A stretch of 64,000 bases of DNA from Roseateles sp. (GTDB lineage: Bacteria > Pseudomonadota > Gammaproteobacteria > Burkholderiales > Burkholderiaceae_C). The notes beneath the pieces are model-generated. The model did no database searches, was not told the origin of the DNA, and saw only the letters and a list, made by a program, of their open reading frames with translations. How positions within the stretch are numbered: the first letter of the stretch is position 1; each line of letters starts with the position of its first letter. The translations under genes were made by a program, and so were the position numbers. The DNA is taken from assembly GCF_019237615.1 (NCBI RefSeq), contig NZ_JAFAGT010000071.1, positions 1-64,000 on the forward strand, read 5' to 3'. This document shows positions 1-9,196 of this stretch, piece after piece.

Positions 1-2586
1 GTTGTCGGTGACGAAGGCCGCGGTCGGAATGAGGCCGTCGTTGATGATCGAGACCGTGCGGTCCTCGGCGACGTAGCCGATGGCATCGGGCTTTGCCGCC
101 ACGACCATGTCGCAGCCCATCATCAGGTCGGCCTGCGAGGGCGGCACGCGCGGTCCATTGATGCGCGCCTTCTCCGCCGCCACGCGCACGAACGACATGA
201 CCGAGCCGCCCTTCTGCGCGAGGCCCATCATGTCGAGCGTCATCGCCGACTTCTTTTCCATATGCGCGGCGGTGCCGAGGATCGCGCCGATGGAGGTCAC
301 TCCCGTGCCGCCGATGCCGCCGATCACGATGTTGAACGGCTCGCGCGAAACCGAGGGCACCTCCGGCTGCGGGATGTCGAACTTCGCAGCGGCCGCGCCG
401 TTCTTCGACCGCGTCCGCGTGTTGCCGCCATTGACGGTCACGAAGCTGGGGCAGAAACCCTCGACGCAGGAGAAGTCCTTGTTGCAGGACGACTGGTTGA
501 TCTGGCGCTTGCGGCCGAACTCGGTCTCCAGCGGCTCGACCGACAGGCAGTTGCTCTGCACGCTGCAATCGCCGCAGCCTTCGCAGACCAGTTCGTTGAT
601 GACCACGCGCCGGGCCGGATCGACCGCTGTGCCGCGCTTGCGGCGGCGGCGCTTCTCGGTCGCGCAGGTCTGGTCGTAGATGATGGCCGTCGTGCCGGGG
701 ATCTCGCGGAACTCGCGCTGGATGCGGTCCAGCTCGTCGCGGTGGTGCACGGTGACGCCGGGGGCCAGCGCCACGCCCTCGTACTTGTCCGGCTCGTCGG
801 TGACGATGACCAGCTTCTTCACGCCCTCCGAGATCACGCTGTTCATGATCTGGATGACGGTGTGGCCCTCGGGGCGCTCGCCGACCTGCTGGCCGCCGGT
901 CATCGCGACGGCGTCGTTGTACAGGATCTTGTAGGTGATGTTGACGCCCGCGGCGATGCTCTGGCGGATGGCCAGGCTGCCGCTGTGGAAGTAGGTGCCG
1001 TCGCCCAGGTTGGAGAAGATGTGCTTCTCGTCCGTGAACGGTGCCTGGCCCACCCAGGGCACGCCCTCGCCGCCCATCTGCGTGAAGGTGGCCGTGCTGC
1101 GGCCCGGCATCCACGTGACCATGTAGTGGCAGCCGATGCCGCCGACGGCGCGCGAGCCCTCGGGCACGCGGGTGCTGGTGTTGTGCGGGCAGCCGGAACA
1201 GAACCACGGCGTGCGGTCGGCGCCGCCGGCGGTCTTCTCCTCGGCCTTGAGGGACGCCTCCTTGGCGTCGATGACCGCCAGGCGGGCATCCAGGCGCGCG
1301 ACGATGTCGCTGTCCACGCCCAGCTTCTTCAGCCGCTTGGCGATGGCGCGAGCAATGATGGCCGGCGTCAGGTCGGCCTGCGGGCGCAGCAGCCAGTGGT
1401 CGCTGGGGTTGGGCACGCTCCACTCGCCGCCCTCGCCGTCGCCGGCATCGAACTTGCCGAGCACGTTGGGGCGCACGTCGGCACGCCAGTTGTAGAGCTC
1501 TTCCTTGACCTGGTACTCGATGATCTGGCGCTTCTCCTCGACGACCAGGATCTCCTGCAGGCCCTTGGCGAACTCGCGTGCCACCTGCGCCTCCAGCGGC
1601 CACACGACGTTGACCTTGTGCAGCCGGATACCGATGCGGCGGCAGGTGTCGTCGTCCAGGCCCAGGTCGTGCAGCGCCTGGCGCGTATCGTTGAAGGCCT
1701 TGCCGCTGGTGATGATGCCGAAGCGGTCGTTGGGGCCTTCCAGCACGTTGTAGTTCAGGCGGTTGGCGCGGATGTAGGCCAGCGCGGCATACCACTTGAA
1801 GTTCATCATCCGCGCTTCCTGCTCGAGCGGCGGATCGGGCCAGCGGATGTGCAGGCCGCCGTCGGGCACGACGAAGTCCTCGGGCAGGATGATGTTGACG
1901 CGGTCGGGGTCCACGCTGACGGAGGCGGACGACTCGACGATCTCCTGGATGGTCTTCATGCCGGCCCACAGGCCGGAGAAGCGGCTCATCGCGAAGGCAT
2001 GCAGGCCCATGTCGAGGATGTCCTGCACGCTGCTCGGGAAGAAGGTCGGGAAGCCGACCGCCTTGAACACATGGTCGCTCTGGTGCGCCGCCGTGGAGCT
2101 CTTGGCGATGTGGTCGTCGCCGGCGATGGCGATGACGCCGCCATGCCTGGACGTGCCGGCCATGTTGGCATGCTTGAACACGTCGATGCAGCGGTCCACG
2201 CCCGGGCCCTTGCCGTACCAGAGGCCGAACACGCCGTCGAACTTGGCCTTCTCGGGGAACAGGTCCAGTTGCTGCGTGCCCCAGACGGCCGTCGCGCCCA
2301 GCTCCTCGTTGACGCCCGGCTGAAACACGATGTTCTGCTTGGCCAGGTGCTTCTTGGCCGCCCACAGCGCCTGGTCGTAGCCGCCCAGCGGCGAGCCGCG
2401 GTAGCCACTGATGAAGCCGGCGGTGTTCAGCCCCGCCAGCGCGTCGCGCGTGCGCTGCAGCATGGGCAGCCGCACCAGCGCCTGCACGCCGCTCATGAAG
2501 GCGCGGCCATGGTCCAGCGCGTATTTGTCGTCCAGCGTGACGGTCTGCAGGGCGCGCAGCACATGCTCGGGCAGCGGGGCGTTCAT
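1..2586 (-). CDS. Indolepyruvate ferredoxin oxidoreductase, fused subunits (5' part, runs off the left edge)
   Basis: Reading from an ATG at 2586 to the window edge gives 862 codons of a fused IorA/IorB-type 2-oxoacid:acceptor oxidoreductase; the family is about 1150-1200 residues, so the C-terminal quarter is outside. It oxidatively decarboxylates aryl pyruvates made from aromatic amino acids, in the cytoplasm. The N-terminal pyrimidine-binding region has GYRGSPLGGYD near residue 60. The TPP site is GDGTYFHSG, with NITYKILYND following, near residue 530. A cysteine cluster CEGCGDCSVQSNC near 670 and SCNKDFSCVEGFC near 703 are iron-sulfur ligands. The gamma domain starts at IGGIGGTGVTSIG near 755. 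Transcribed divergently from an Lrp/AsnC gene, its likely regulator. Confidence 0.93.
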   Translation of the reverse strand, partial: MNAPLPEHVLRALQTVTLDDKYALDHGRAFMSGVQALVRLPMLQRTRDALAGLNTAGFISGYRGSPLGGYDQALWAAKKHLAKQNIVFQPGVNEELGATAVWGTQQLDLFPEKAKFDGVFGLWYGKGPGVDRCIDVFKHANMAGTSRHGGVIAIAGDDHIAKSSTAAHQSDHVFKAVGFPTFFPSSVQDILDMGLHAFAMSRFSGLWAGMKTIQEIVESSASVSVDPDRVNIILPEDFVVPDGGLHIRWPDPPLEQEARMMNFKWYAALAYIRANRLNYNVLEGPNDRFGIITSGKAFNDTRQALHDLGLDDDTCRRIGIRLHKVNVVWPLEAQVAREFAKGLQEILVVEEKRQIIEYQVKEELYNWRADVRPNVLGKFDAGDGEGGEWSVPNPSDHWLLRPQADLTPAIIARAIAKRLKKLGVDSDIVARLDARLAVIDAKEASLKAEEKTAGGADRTPWFCSGCPHNTSTRVPEGSRAVGGIGCHYMVTWMPGRSTATFTQMGGEGVPWVGQAPFTDEKHIFSNLGDGTYFHSGSLAIRQSIAAGVNITYKILYNDAVAMTGGQQVGERPEGHTVIQIMNSVISEGVKKLVIVTDEPDKYEGVALAPGVTVHHRDELDRIQREFREIPGTTAIIYDQTCATEKRRRRKRGTAVDPARRVVINELVCEGCGDCSVQSNCLSVEPLETEFGRKRQINQSSCNKDFSCVEGFCPSFVTVNGGNTRTRSKNGAAAAKFDIPQPEVPSVSREPFNIVIGGIGGTGVTSIGAILGTAAHMEKKSAMTLDMMGLAQKGGSVMSFVRVAAEKARINGPRVPPSQADLMMGCDMVVAAKPDAIGYVAEDRTVSIINDGLIPTAAFVTDN

Positions 2587-2758
2587 CGGATGGGTGCTCC
2601 TGGGAATGGTGGCCCGAGAGGACGACTCTTGTGAAGCCGGCACGCGGGCCATGGGCCAGTATGGCCGGACCGCGCAGTGTAGGGAAATGAGGGCGGGGAG
2701 TGCTTTCTCAATTGCGCCCGGAATGACAACCTGCAGCAATCATCTTGCTTAATTTTGA

Positions 2759-2770
2759 GAAATTCATTTC
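2759..2770. promoter_or_regulatory. AT-rich dyad between the oxidoreductase and Lrp genes
   Basis: GAAAT-TC-ATTTC is an inverted repeat inside an AT-rich stretch (about 2745-2800) that stands out from the GC-rich surroundings. It lies 36 bases before the Lrp start and about 170 from the oxidoreductase start. Lrp/AsnC proteins commonly bind AT-rich dyads in divergent promoters, so this is a candidate operator; no defined -35/-10 pair could be assigned. Confidence 0.4.
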
Positions 2771-2805
2771 AATTTGCATCGCCATTTCGCCAATCAGGGC
2801 AAACC

Positions 2806-3303
2806 ATGAGCTCCGAAGACCCCTCCTCCGACGCGCTGGACCGCCACCACATCGCCATCCTCGCCGCGCTGCAGGCCGACGCCCGCCTGTCCAACGCCGA
2901 GCTGGCACAGCGCATCGGCCTGTCGGCGGCGCCCACATGGCGGCGCGTCAAATGGCTGGAGGACCGGGGCTACATCACCGGCTACCGGGCCGAGATCGAC
3001 CGCCGCAAGCTGGGCCTGGGCGTGCTGGCCTTCGTGCGCCTGGACGCCGAGCGCAGCGCCGGCGCCGCCACCAAGCCACTGGAGGACGCCATCCGCCGCC
3101 TGCCCGAGGTCATCGCCTGCCACTACATCTCGGGCACCGGCACCTTCGAGCTGCAGGTCATGGTGACCGACCTGGACGCCTTCTCGCGCTTCTCCATCGA
3201 CACGCTGCTCAACCTGCCCAACGTCAAGGACATCCACACCAGCTTCTCGCTCGGCGAGGTCAAGGCCAGCGGCATGCTGCCGCTGGGCCACCTCGTCGGC
3301 TGA
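2806..3303 (+). CDS. Lrp/AsnC family transcriptional regulator
   Basis: A 165-residue protein with an N-terminal winged helix-turn-helix (ALQADARLSNAELAQRIGLS near residues 20-40) and a C-terminal RAM/AsnC ligand domain (VIACHYISGTGTFELQVMVT near 100-120). The length is typical for the family. An in-frame start lies 17 codons upstream, but the ATG at 2806 gives the usual short N-terminus. The family senses amino acids. Its position divergent from an indolepyruvate oxidoreductase suggests control of aromatic amino acid breakdown and probably autoregulation (inference). A phosphoesterase gene follows 14 bases downstream. Confidence 0.92.
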   Translation: MSSEDPSSDALDRHHIAILAALQADARLSNAELAQRIGLSAAPTWRRVKWLEDRGYITGYRAEIDRRKLGLGVLAFVRLDAERSAGAATKPLEDAIRRLPEVIACHYISGTGTFELQVMVTDLDAFSRFSIDTLLNLPNVKDIHTSFSLGEVKASGMLPLGHLVG

Positions 3304-3317
3304 CAAGGAGCCCCCCC

Positions 3318-4055
3318 ATGCGCCTCGCCCTGGTCTCCGACATCCACGGCAACCTGCCCGCACTCGAGGCGGTCGTCGCCGACATCGCCTGCCGCGGCGT
3401 CGACCAGGTGCTGTGTCTGGGCGACAACCTGTCCGGCCCGCTGCTGCCGCGCGAGACGGCGCAATGCCTGATGGCCTCGGGCTGGCCCGTGCTGGCCGGC
3501 AACCACGAACGCCAGATCCTCGAATGGCAGCCCGGCACGGGCGGCGCTTCAGACGGCTACGCGCTGTCGCAGCTGGGCAGCGCCGAGCTGGACTGGCTGC
3601 GCAGGCTGCGGCCCATGTGGCAATGGGCGCCCGACATCTTCCTGTGCCACGGCACGCCGCGCAGCGATTGCGAGCATTTCCTCGAAACCCCGCGCGCCGG
3701 CGTTCTGGGCCTGGCCACGGCCGCCGAGATCGCCGAGCGCCGGTCCGGCCAGGCAAGCGCCTTGATCGCCTGCGGCCACAGCCATCTGCCGCGCTGCCTG
3801 CGCACGGCGGCCGGACAGCTCCTGCTCAACCCCGGCAGCGTGGGCCTGCAGGCCTATGTCGACGACGCGCCGGAGCGCTACGTCCTCGAGTGCGGCACGC
3901 CAGACGCGCACTACGCCATCGTCGAGCGCATCGCCGGCGACTGGCAGGCCAGCCTGCTTGCCGTGCCCTACGACCACCGCGCGATGGCCGCGCTGGCGCA
4001 GCGCAACGGCCGGCCCGACTGGGCACATGCCTTGCTGACCGGTTACGTGGGCTGA
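3318..4055 (+). CDS. Metallophosphoesterase, YfcE/MJ0936-like
   Basis: A 245-residue calcineurin-like phosphoesterase. The dinuclear-metal motifs appear in order: SDIHGN near residue 7, GDN near 35, GNHE near 57 and CGHSHLPR near 155. It hydrolyses phosphodiester or phosphomonoester bonds; the physiological substrate cannot be read from sequence. The ATG at 3318 follows AAGGAG, a good ribosome-binding site, 14 bases after the Lrp gene, so the two are probably co-transcribed. Confidence 0.88.
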   Translation: MRLALVSDIHGNLPALEAVVADIACRGVDQVLCLGDNLSGPLLPRETAQCLMASGWPVLAGNHERQILEWQPGTGGASDGYALSQLGSAELDWLRRLRPMWQWAPDIFLCHGTPRSDCEHFLETPRAGVLGLATAAEIAERRSGQASALIACGHSHLPRCLRTAAGQLLLNPGSVGLQAYVDDAPERYVLECGTPDAHYAIVERIAGDWQASLLAVPYDHRAMAALAQRNGRPDWAHALLTGYVG

Positions 4056-4099
4056 CCCCACCACGGCGTGGCCCGCCCCCGGCTGGCATAGTCGGCCGC

Positions 4100-4996
4100 A
4101 TGGCCCCCCTGCCCCTGCGCCACCTTCTGCTCGCCCTCGCCGTCGTGGCCATCTGGGGCAGCAACTTCGTCGTCATCAAGTACGCGCTGCACACGCTGCC
4201 GCCCATGACGCTGGCCGTGCTGCGCTTCGGCTTCGCGCTGGTGCCGGCCTGCTTCCTGCTGCGGCGGCCGGCCGTGGACTGGCGCAACCTGGCCGGCTAC
4301 GGCGTGCTCATCGGCGTGGGCCAGTTCGGCCTGCTGTACCTGGCGATGCGCAGCCAGATCTCGCCTGGCCTGGCCTCGCTGGTCGTGCAGACCCAGGTCT
4401 TCTTCACGCTGCTGCTGGCTGTGCGCATCCGTCGGGAGAGGGTGCTGGGCGCGCAGTGGCTGGGCCTGGTGCTGGCGGCCGCCGGCGTGGCCGTCATCGC
4501 CGCGCACACCGACGGCGCGACCACCGCCCTGGGCGTGGCCATGGTGCTGGCCGCCGCCTTCGCCTGGGCCTGCGCCAACCTGCTGACGCAGCGTGCCGGC
4601 CGCATCGACATGCTGGCCTACGTCGTCTGGAGCAGCGCCTTCGCGGTGCCGCCGCTGCTCGTGCTGGCGCTGCTGATCGACGGGCCGCAGCAGATGGCCG
4701 CCGGCGTGGCCGCGGCCGACTTCGGCACCTGGGCCGCCGTGCTGTGGCAGTCGGTGGGCAACACGCTGTTCGGCTATGGCGTCTGGAGCTGGCTGCTGGC
4801 CCGCCACGCGGCCGGGCGCATCGTGCCCATGGCTCTGCTGGTGCCGGTGTTCGGCATGGGCTCGGCCAGCCTGCTGCTGGGCGAGCCGCTGCCAGCCTGG
4901 AAGCTTGTCGCCGCTGCGCTGGTGCTGGCTGGTCTGGCGATCAACCTGTTCGGACCCCGGCTTTTGCAGCTGCGGCCCGGGGCCGCCCGCCACTAA
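4100..4996 (+). CDS. EamA/DMT family transporter
   Basis: A 298-residue inner-membrane protein with about ten hydrophobic segments in two EamA repeats. It opens with LLLALAVVAIWGSNFVVIK, the characteristic first segment of drug/metabolite exporters such as RhtA and YedA, and the second repeat has AFAWACANLLTQRAG. The family exports amino acids and other metabolites; the substrate here is unknown. The ATG at 4100 places the first membrane segment at residue 8. Confidence 0.9.
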   Translation: MAPLPLRHLLLALAVVAIWGSNFVVIKYALHTLPPMTLAVLRFGFALVPACFLLRRPAVDWRNLAGYGVLIGVGQFGLLYLAMRSQISPGLASLVVQTQVFFTLLLAVRIRRERVLGAQWLGLVLAAAGVAVIAAHTDGATTALGVAMVLAAAFAWACANLLTQRAGRIDMLAYVVWSSAFAVPPLLVLALLIDGPQQMAAGVAAADFGTWAAVLWQSVGNTLFGYGVWSWLLARHAAGRIVPMALLVPVFGMGSASLLLGEPLPAWKLVAAALVLAGLAINLFGPRLLQLRPGAARH

Positions 4997-5006
4997 GCTG
5001 CAACGC

Positions 5007-5645
5007 ATGAAGCGCCGCGCCCTCCTGCACACATTGCTCACGCTGCTGCCGCTGTCCGCCGCCGCGGCGCCACCGGCCGTGACCCTGGTTGTCGAGCTGC
5101 GCTGGGTGGACAGCAACGTCGCGGGCGCCGCCCTGGCCGGCGTGCGCGACGGCGCCGTCGTCGTCGGCACGGCCGGCGCGGTGTCGCCGCGCGGGCCCGC
5201 TGTGGTCACGTCCACCGCCACGGCCGCGCCCGCGGTGGTCCAGCGCCTGCTGGTGCTGAACGGCCAGCGCGCCAGCCTGAGGCTGGCGGCGCGCGAGCCG
5301 CTGCAATGGGTGGACGCCGTCGTCGAGCTCGACCCCTCGGCCGGCCCGGCCAGCGCGCCGCGCCGCCTCTACGCCAGCCCGCGCCAGGGGGAGCGCCGCA
5401 CGGCGCAGTCCTTCACCGTCACGCCAAGCTGGCCCGGCGGCCGCGCGCCGGTGCGCGTGGCGTTCGACGTGGACACCGGCGACGAGGCCTTCCAGTCCAC
5501 GCTGGACTTGCCGCTGCAGCGCTGGCAGCCCGTCGCGCGCAGCGGCGGCGGCGCGTCACCGGCTGCCCGCGGCACCGTCAGCAGCCGCGACGCGGCCGGC
5601 CAGCCGGAGCGCGAGCTGCAGCTGCGGGTCTCGCTTCAGCCCTGA
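5007..5645 (+). CDS. Secreted protein of unknown function
   Basis: A 212-residue protein I do not recognise. It begins MKRRALLHTLLTLLPLSAAAA, a Sec signal peptide with likely cleavage near residue 21. The mature part is rich in Val, Ala and Arg, probably beta-rich, and has no Cys or catalytic motif that I can see. The last ten bases overlap the end of the convergent lyase gene. Its start is 10 bases after the EamA stop, so it is probably co-transcribed with it. Confidence 0.72.
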   Translation: MKRRALLHTLLTLLPLSAAAAPPAVTLVVELRWVDSNVAGAALAGVRDGAVVVGTAGAVSPRGPAVVTSTATAAPAVVQRLLVLNGQRASLRLAAREPLQWVDAVVELDPSAGPASAPRRLYASPRQGERRTAQSFTVTPSWPGGRAPVRVAFDVDTGDEAFQSTLDLPLQRWQPVARSGGGASPAARGTVSSRDAAGQPERELQLRVSLQP

Positions 5646-6439
5646 GCGGTGTTCGCTGCGGCGAATGCGCCGTTGACCTGCGGATACGGCGTCGCGTCGT
5701 CGTACAGATCGGCACCGCCGCCCTGGGCCAGGAAGCCCGCCGCAGCCCGCTGCGCCCGGCCCCAGGCCGCCTCGGCGATGGCGCTGCCCGCGCTGAGGCG
5801 GCGCACGCCCAGTCGCTGCAGCTCGTCCGGGCCCGGCAACGCCGGCCGCGCCAGCAGGTTCAGCGGCAGCGGCTGGCCTGCCACCAGCGCCTGGATGTCG
5901 GCCACGGCCGTCGCGCCGGCCGCGAACAACCCGTCGGCGCCGGCCGCCGCGTAGGCGCGCGCCCGCCGCAGCACCTCGTCGGCCGAACGGCCCGGCGCGA
6001 GGTTCTTCAGGTAGACGTCGCAGCGCGCATTGACGAAGAGGTCGATGCCCGCGCGGGCCGTCGCGGCCCTGATCGCTTCGATCTTGCGGCACAGCAGGGC
6101 CGGCGCGCCCGCGCCGTCCTCCAGGTTGATGCCCACGGCGCCGGCCTCGGCCAGGCGCATGACGTTGTCGGCCACCGTGGCCGGGTCGTCGCTGTAGCCG
6201 GCCTCGCTGTCGACGCTCAGGGGTACACGGGCGACGCGGACGATGCGCCGGATCGCCGCCGCATGCTCGGCGATGGGCAGATGGTTGCCGTCGGCATGGC
6301 CCAGCGCCCAGGCGAGGCCGGCGCTGGTCGTCGCCAGCGCCGGCACGCCCAGCGCCTGCACCAGCACGGCGCTGCCGGCGTCCCAGACGTTGGCGACCTT
6401 CAGGAGCGCGGGGCCCTGGTGGAGCTGGCGAAAGTTCAT
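5636..6439 (-). CDS. Isocitrate lyase/PEP mutase family protein
   Basis: A 267-residue (beta/alpha)8-barrel protein beginning MNFRQLHQG at 6439. Family signatures are VWDAGSAVLVQ near residue 20, SVDSEAGYSDDP near 85 (Mg-binding acidic residues) and GINLEDG near 115. The KKCGH motif of true isocitrate lyase is absent and the equivalent strand reads FVNARCDVYL, so it resembles the PEP-mutase/carboxyphosphonoenolpyruvate-like branch whose members cleave or isomerise 2-oxo acids. Exact substrate unknown. An upstream in-frame start would add 28 residues, but the ATG at 6439 matches the family start. Confidence 0.86.
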   Translation of the reverse strand: MNFRQLHQGPALLKVANVWDAGSAVLVQALGVPALATTSAGLAWALGHADGNHLPIAEHAAAIRRIVRVARVPLSVDSEAGYSDDPATVADNVMRLAEAGAVGINLEDGAGAPALLCRKIEAIRAATARAGIDLFVNARCDVYLKNLAPGRSADEVLRRARAYAAAGADGLFAAGATAVADIQALVAGQPLPLNLLARPALPGPDELQRLGVRRLSAGSAIAEAAWGRAQRAAAGFLAQGGGADLYDDATPYPQVNGAFAAANTAQG

Positions 6440-6630
6440 GGTTTCTCGGAAGTTGGCAAGCGGGTCCGTGATGCTGCCCGTGGCCACTGCCAAACCCTGG
6501 CAGCAGCGGCAAGATGGCGACATCCGGGCAACAACTGTGAGCAGAGTGTCAATGTGCCAAGTCTTGCCCGTTCGCGGTGGCGGCTTGCGTGTAACGTCAA
6601 TCCCTCGTGCACCCGACCGCCCCGCCGCCC

Positions 6631-6999
6631 ATGAAACTCGCTTTGATCGCCCATGATGGCAAGAAGGACGCCATCATCGCCCTGGCCGCCGACTTCCTGC
6701 CGCTGCTGAGTCGCTGCCAGCTGATGGCCACCGGCACGACGGGCACCCGGCTGAGTGCGACCCATGGCCTGAGCATAGAACGCATGCTCAGCGGCCCGAT
6801 GGGGGGTGACCTGCAGATCGGCGCGCGGCTGGCCGCAGGCGACCTGGATGGCGTCATCTTCCTGCGCGACCCCATGACCCCCCAGCCGCACGAACCCGAC
6901 ATCAACGCGCTGGTGCGCGCCTGCGACGTGCATGACGTGCCATGCGCCACCAACGTGGCCACGGCGCGGCTGCTCCTGACGCAGTGGAGCGCAGGGTGA
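6631..6999 (+). CDS. mgsA: Methylglyoxal synthase
   Basis: Converts dihydroxyacetone phosphate to methylglyoxal and phosphate in the cytoplasm, a bypass that relieves sugar-phosphate stress. The 122-residue protein carries the family motifs [14 protein letters not shown] and [12 protein letters not shown] (with the catalytic Asp), then ATNVATA near the C-terminus. It is shorter than the 152-residue E. coli enzyme at both ends. A GTG at 6607 would add eight residues. The stop lies 31 bases before the EAL protein gene. Confidence 0.93.
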   Translation: MKLALIAHDGKKDAIIALAADFLPLLSRCQLMATGTTGTRLSATHGLSIERMLSGPMGGDLQIGARLAAGDLDGVIFLRDPMTPQPHEPDINALVRACDVHDVPCATNVATARLLLTQWSAG

Positions 7000-7030
7000 A
7001 CCTGGCACCGCGCCGGGAGCCCTGCGGCCG

Positions 7031-9139
7031 ATGAACGCGCTGAAGGCACCCGTGCGCGGCCTGTCGCGGCGGCTGCGCATCCGCACCCGCCTGGGCCTGG
7101 CCTTCGGCCTGCTGCTGTTGCTGCTGCTGGCGCTGGCGGCCCTGTCGGCGCACCGGCTCGGCGCGCTGTCGGACGCGCTGAACCACGTCGTCGACGACCA
7201 GGCCGTCATCCGCGACTCGGTCAACGAGATCAGCCGCAACGCCGAGGCGGTCGCGCGCAAGCTGCTGGTGCTGATGAGTCCCGACGCCGAGCTGCGCCTG
7301 GCCGCCTCCCCCGAGATCTCCTCGGCCAACGACCGGCTCGACGACGCCATGCAGCGCCTGGCCCTGGTGCTGCCGCCTGGACCGCGCAGCGAGCGCCTGG
7401 CCGAGCTGCGCCAGCGCCTGGCCGACTACCGCACCAGCTACGCCGACGTGCGCCGGCACATCGAGCACGACGACTTCCACACCGCGCGTTCCCGGCTGGG
7501 CGCCGACGTCGAAGCGGCGCTGTCGCTCTTCGTCGGCGCCATCCACCAACTGGCGTCCAGCGAGGAGCGCGCCGGCACGGCCCAGGCCCGCGCGCTGCGC
7601 GACCGCATCGACGCCGACCGCACCGGGGTGCTGGGGCTGTGCATCGCCGCGCTGGCGGCCGGCGCCGGGCTGGCCGTGGGCGTCACGCGCTCCATCGTCA
7701 AGCCGCTCAAGCGCGCCGAGGACGGCGCCGAGCGCATCGCCCAGGGCCAGTACGGCCACCGCATCAAGGTGGACTCGGCCGACGAGCTGGGCCGCATGGC
7801 CGGCGCGATGAACACCATGGCCGCAGCCGTCGGCGAGCGCGAGGCCGAACTGCGTCGCCTGGCCGACGTGGACCTGCTGACCGGCCTGCCCCAGCGCGCC
7901 CGCTTCATCGCCGACGGCGACCGCCTGCTGGCCGGCCTGCCCCCGGACGAACGCCTGGCCGTGCTGATCTGCATTGACGTGGACCGGCTCAAGGCCGTCA
8001 ACGGCGTGCTGGGCTTCGACGCCGGCGATGCGCTGCTGCGCGGCGCGGCGGCCAAGCTGCGCGTGCTGTTCGAGGGCGCCGCCGCCTATGGCCGCCTGGC
8101 CGGCGGCACCTTCGCGGCGCTGGCACCGGTGCTGCGCCTGGATCACGGCATCGCGCTCGCCACCCAGCTGCGAGAGGAGGTCGAGCACAAGCTCTCCTGG
8201 CAGGGCCAGTCGCTGGACCTGTCGGTGTCGCTGGGCCTGGCCCATTGGCCCGAGCATGCCGCCGACACCGAGGCCTTGTTGCGCCGCGCCGAGCAGGCGA
8301 TGTTCGAGGCCAAGCGGCTGCGCCAGGCGGTGGCCGTCTTCAACCCCGGCGCCGAGGCCGCGCGCGCGCTGCACCTGAGCCTGCTGTCCGACCTGGCCAC
8401 CGCCATCCAGCAGGACCAGCTGCGCCAGTTCCTGCAGCCCAAGCGCGACCTGCGCACCGGCCGCGTCACCGGCGCCGAGGCGCTGGTGCGTTGGCAGCAC
8501 CCGCAGCGCGGCTGGCTGCCGCCGGCCGACTTCATCCCCTTCGCCGAGCGCAGCGGCCGCATCCGCCAGATCACAGACTGGATGCTGACCCGCGCCGTGC
8601 GCACATTGGCCGCCTGGGCGGCCGAGGGCCGCGAGCCGCTGTCCATCGCCGTCAACATCTCGACGCTGGACATCCAGGACCAGACCCTGCCCGCCCGCGT
8701 GGCCGCGCTGCTGGCCGAATACCGCGTCGAACCCAGCCAGCTGCAGCTGGAGGTCACCGAGACCGGCCTGATGGCCAGCGGCACCGACTCCATCGCCGTG
8801 CTGCACGCGCTCAAGAGCTGGGGCGTGAAGCTGGCCATCGACGACTTCGGCACCGGCCAGTCGTCGCTGGCCTATCTGCAGCATCTGCCGGTGGACGAGC
8901 TCAAGATCGACCGCAGCTTCGTGCAGGATGTCGACCGCGACCCGCGCCGCCAGGCCCTGCTGAAATCCATCGTCGGCGTGGGCCATGGCCTGGGCCTGAC
9001 GGTGACGGTGGAGGGCGTGGAGAACGACGCCGAGCTGGCCTGCGTCACCGCCTGCGGCTGCGACCTGCTCCAGGGCTTTCTGCTGGCCCGGCCCATGGCG
9101 CTGCCGGAGTTCGAGCAATGGACGGCTCAGGCACGCTAA
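7031..9139 (+). CDS. Membrane EAL phosphodiesterase with HAMP and degenerate GGDEF
   Basis: A 702-residue sensor. Membrane segments near residues 20-45 and 196-220 bracket a periplasmic helical domain, followed by a HAMP linker (to about 270), a GGDEF-fold domain (about 275-435) and an EAL domain (about 450-695). The GGDEF signature reads AGGTF near residue 357, so cyclase activity is unlikely. The EAL domain keeps EALVRW near 480, plus DDFGTGQSSLAYL, KIDRSFV and EGVE, consistent with an active cyclic-di-GMP phosphodiesterase. A GGGAG Shine-Dalgarno precedes the ATG. The periplasmic ligand is unknown. Confidence 0.93.
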   Translation: MNALKAPVRGLSRRLRIRTRLGLAFGLLLLLLLALAALSAHRLGALSDALNHVVDDQAVIRDSVNEISRNAEAVARKLLVLMSPDAELRLAASPEISSANDRLDDAMQRLALVLPPGPRSERLAELRQRLADYRTSYADVRRHIEHDDFHTARSRLGADVEAALSLFVGAIHQLASSEERAGTAQARALRDRIDADRTGVLGLCIAALAAGAGLAVGVTRSIVKPLKRAEDGAERIAQGQYGHRIKVDSADELGRMAGAMNTMAAAVGEREAELRRLADVDLLTGLPQRARFIADGDRLLAGLPPDERLAVLICIDVDRLKAVNGVLGFDAGDALLRGAAAKLRVLFEGAAAYGRLAGGTFAALAPVLRLDHGIALATQLREEVEHKLSWQGQSLDLSVSLGLAHWPEHAADTEALLRRAEQAMFEAKRLRQAVAVFNPGAEAARALHLSLLSDLATAIQQDQLRQFLQPKRDLRTGRVTGAEALVRWQHPQRGWLPPADFIPFAERSGRIRQITDWMLTRAVRTLAAWAAEGREPLSIAVNISTLDIQDQTLPARVAALLAEYRVEPSQLQLEVTETGLMASGTDSIAVLHALKSWGVKLAIDDFGTGQSSLAYLQHLPVDELKIDRSFVQDVDRDPRRQALLKSIVGVGHGLGLTVTVEGVENDAELACVTACGCDLLQGFLLARPMALPEFEQWTAQAR

Positions 9140-9142
9140 AAT
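9137..9142 (+). promoter_or_regulatory. Candidate -10 box for the 54-residue protein gene
   Basis: TAAAAT matches the sigma-70 -10 consensus at five of six positions and overlaps the stop codon of the EAL gene, about 55 bases before the small-gene ATG. No convincing -35 hexamer was found at 16-18 bases spacing, so the assignment is tentative. Confidence 0.35.
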
Positions 9143-9196
9143 CCACGCCTTTCGTCGTTTTGCCCCTGCTGTGGGCTAAGTTTCACTGGAGCCAAC

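Noticed and set aside
262..2634. A 790-codon plus-strand frame opposite the oxidoreductase
   Set aside because: The minus strand has a full set of TPP, iron-sulfur and gamma-domain motifs; the plus frame is a composition artefact.
6902..9118. A 738-codon reverse frame antisense to the EAL protein gene
   Set aside because: Low-complexity Gln/Ala/Gly/His sequence without domains; the opposite strand carries HAMP, GGDEF-fold and EAL motifs.
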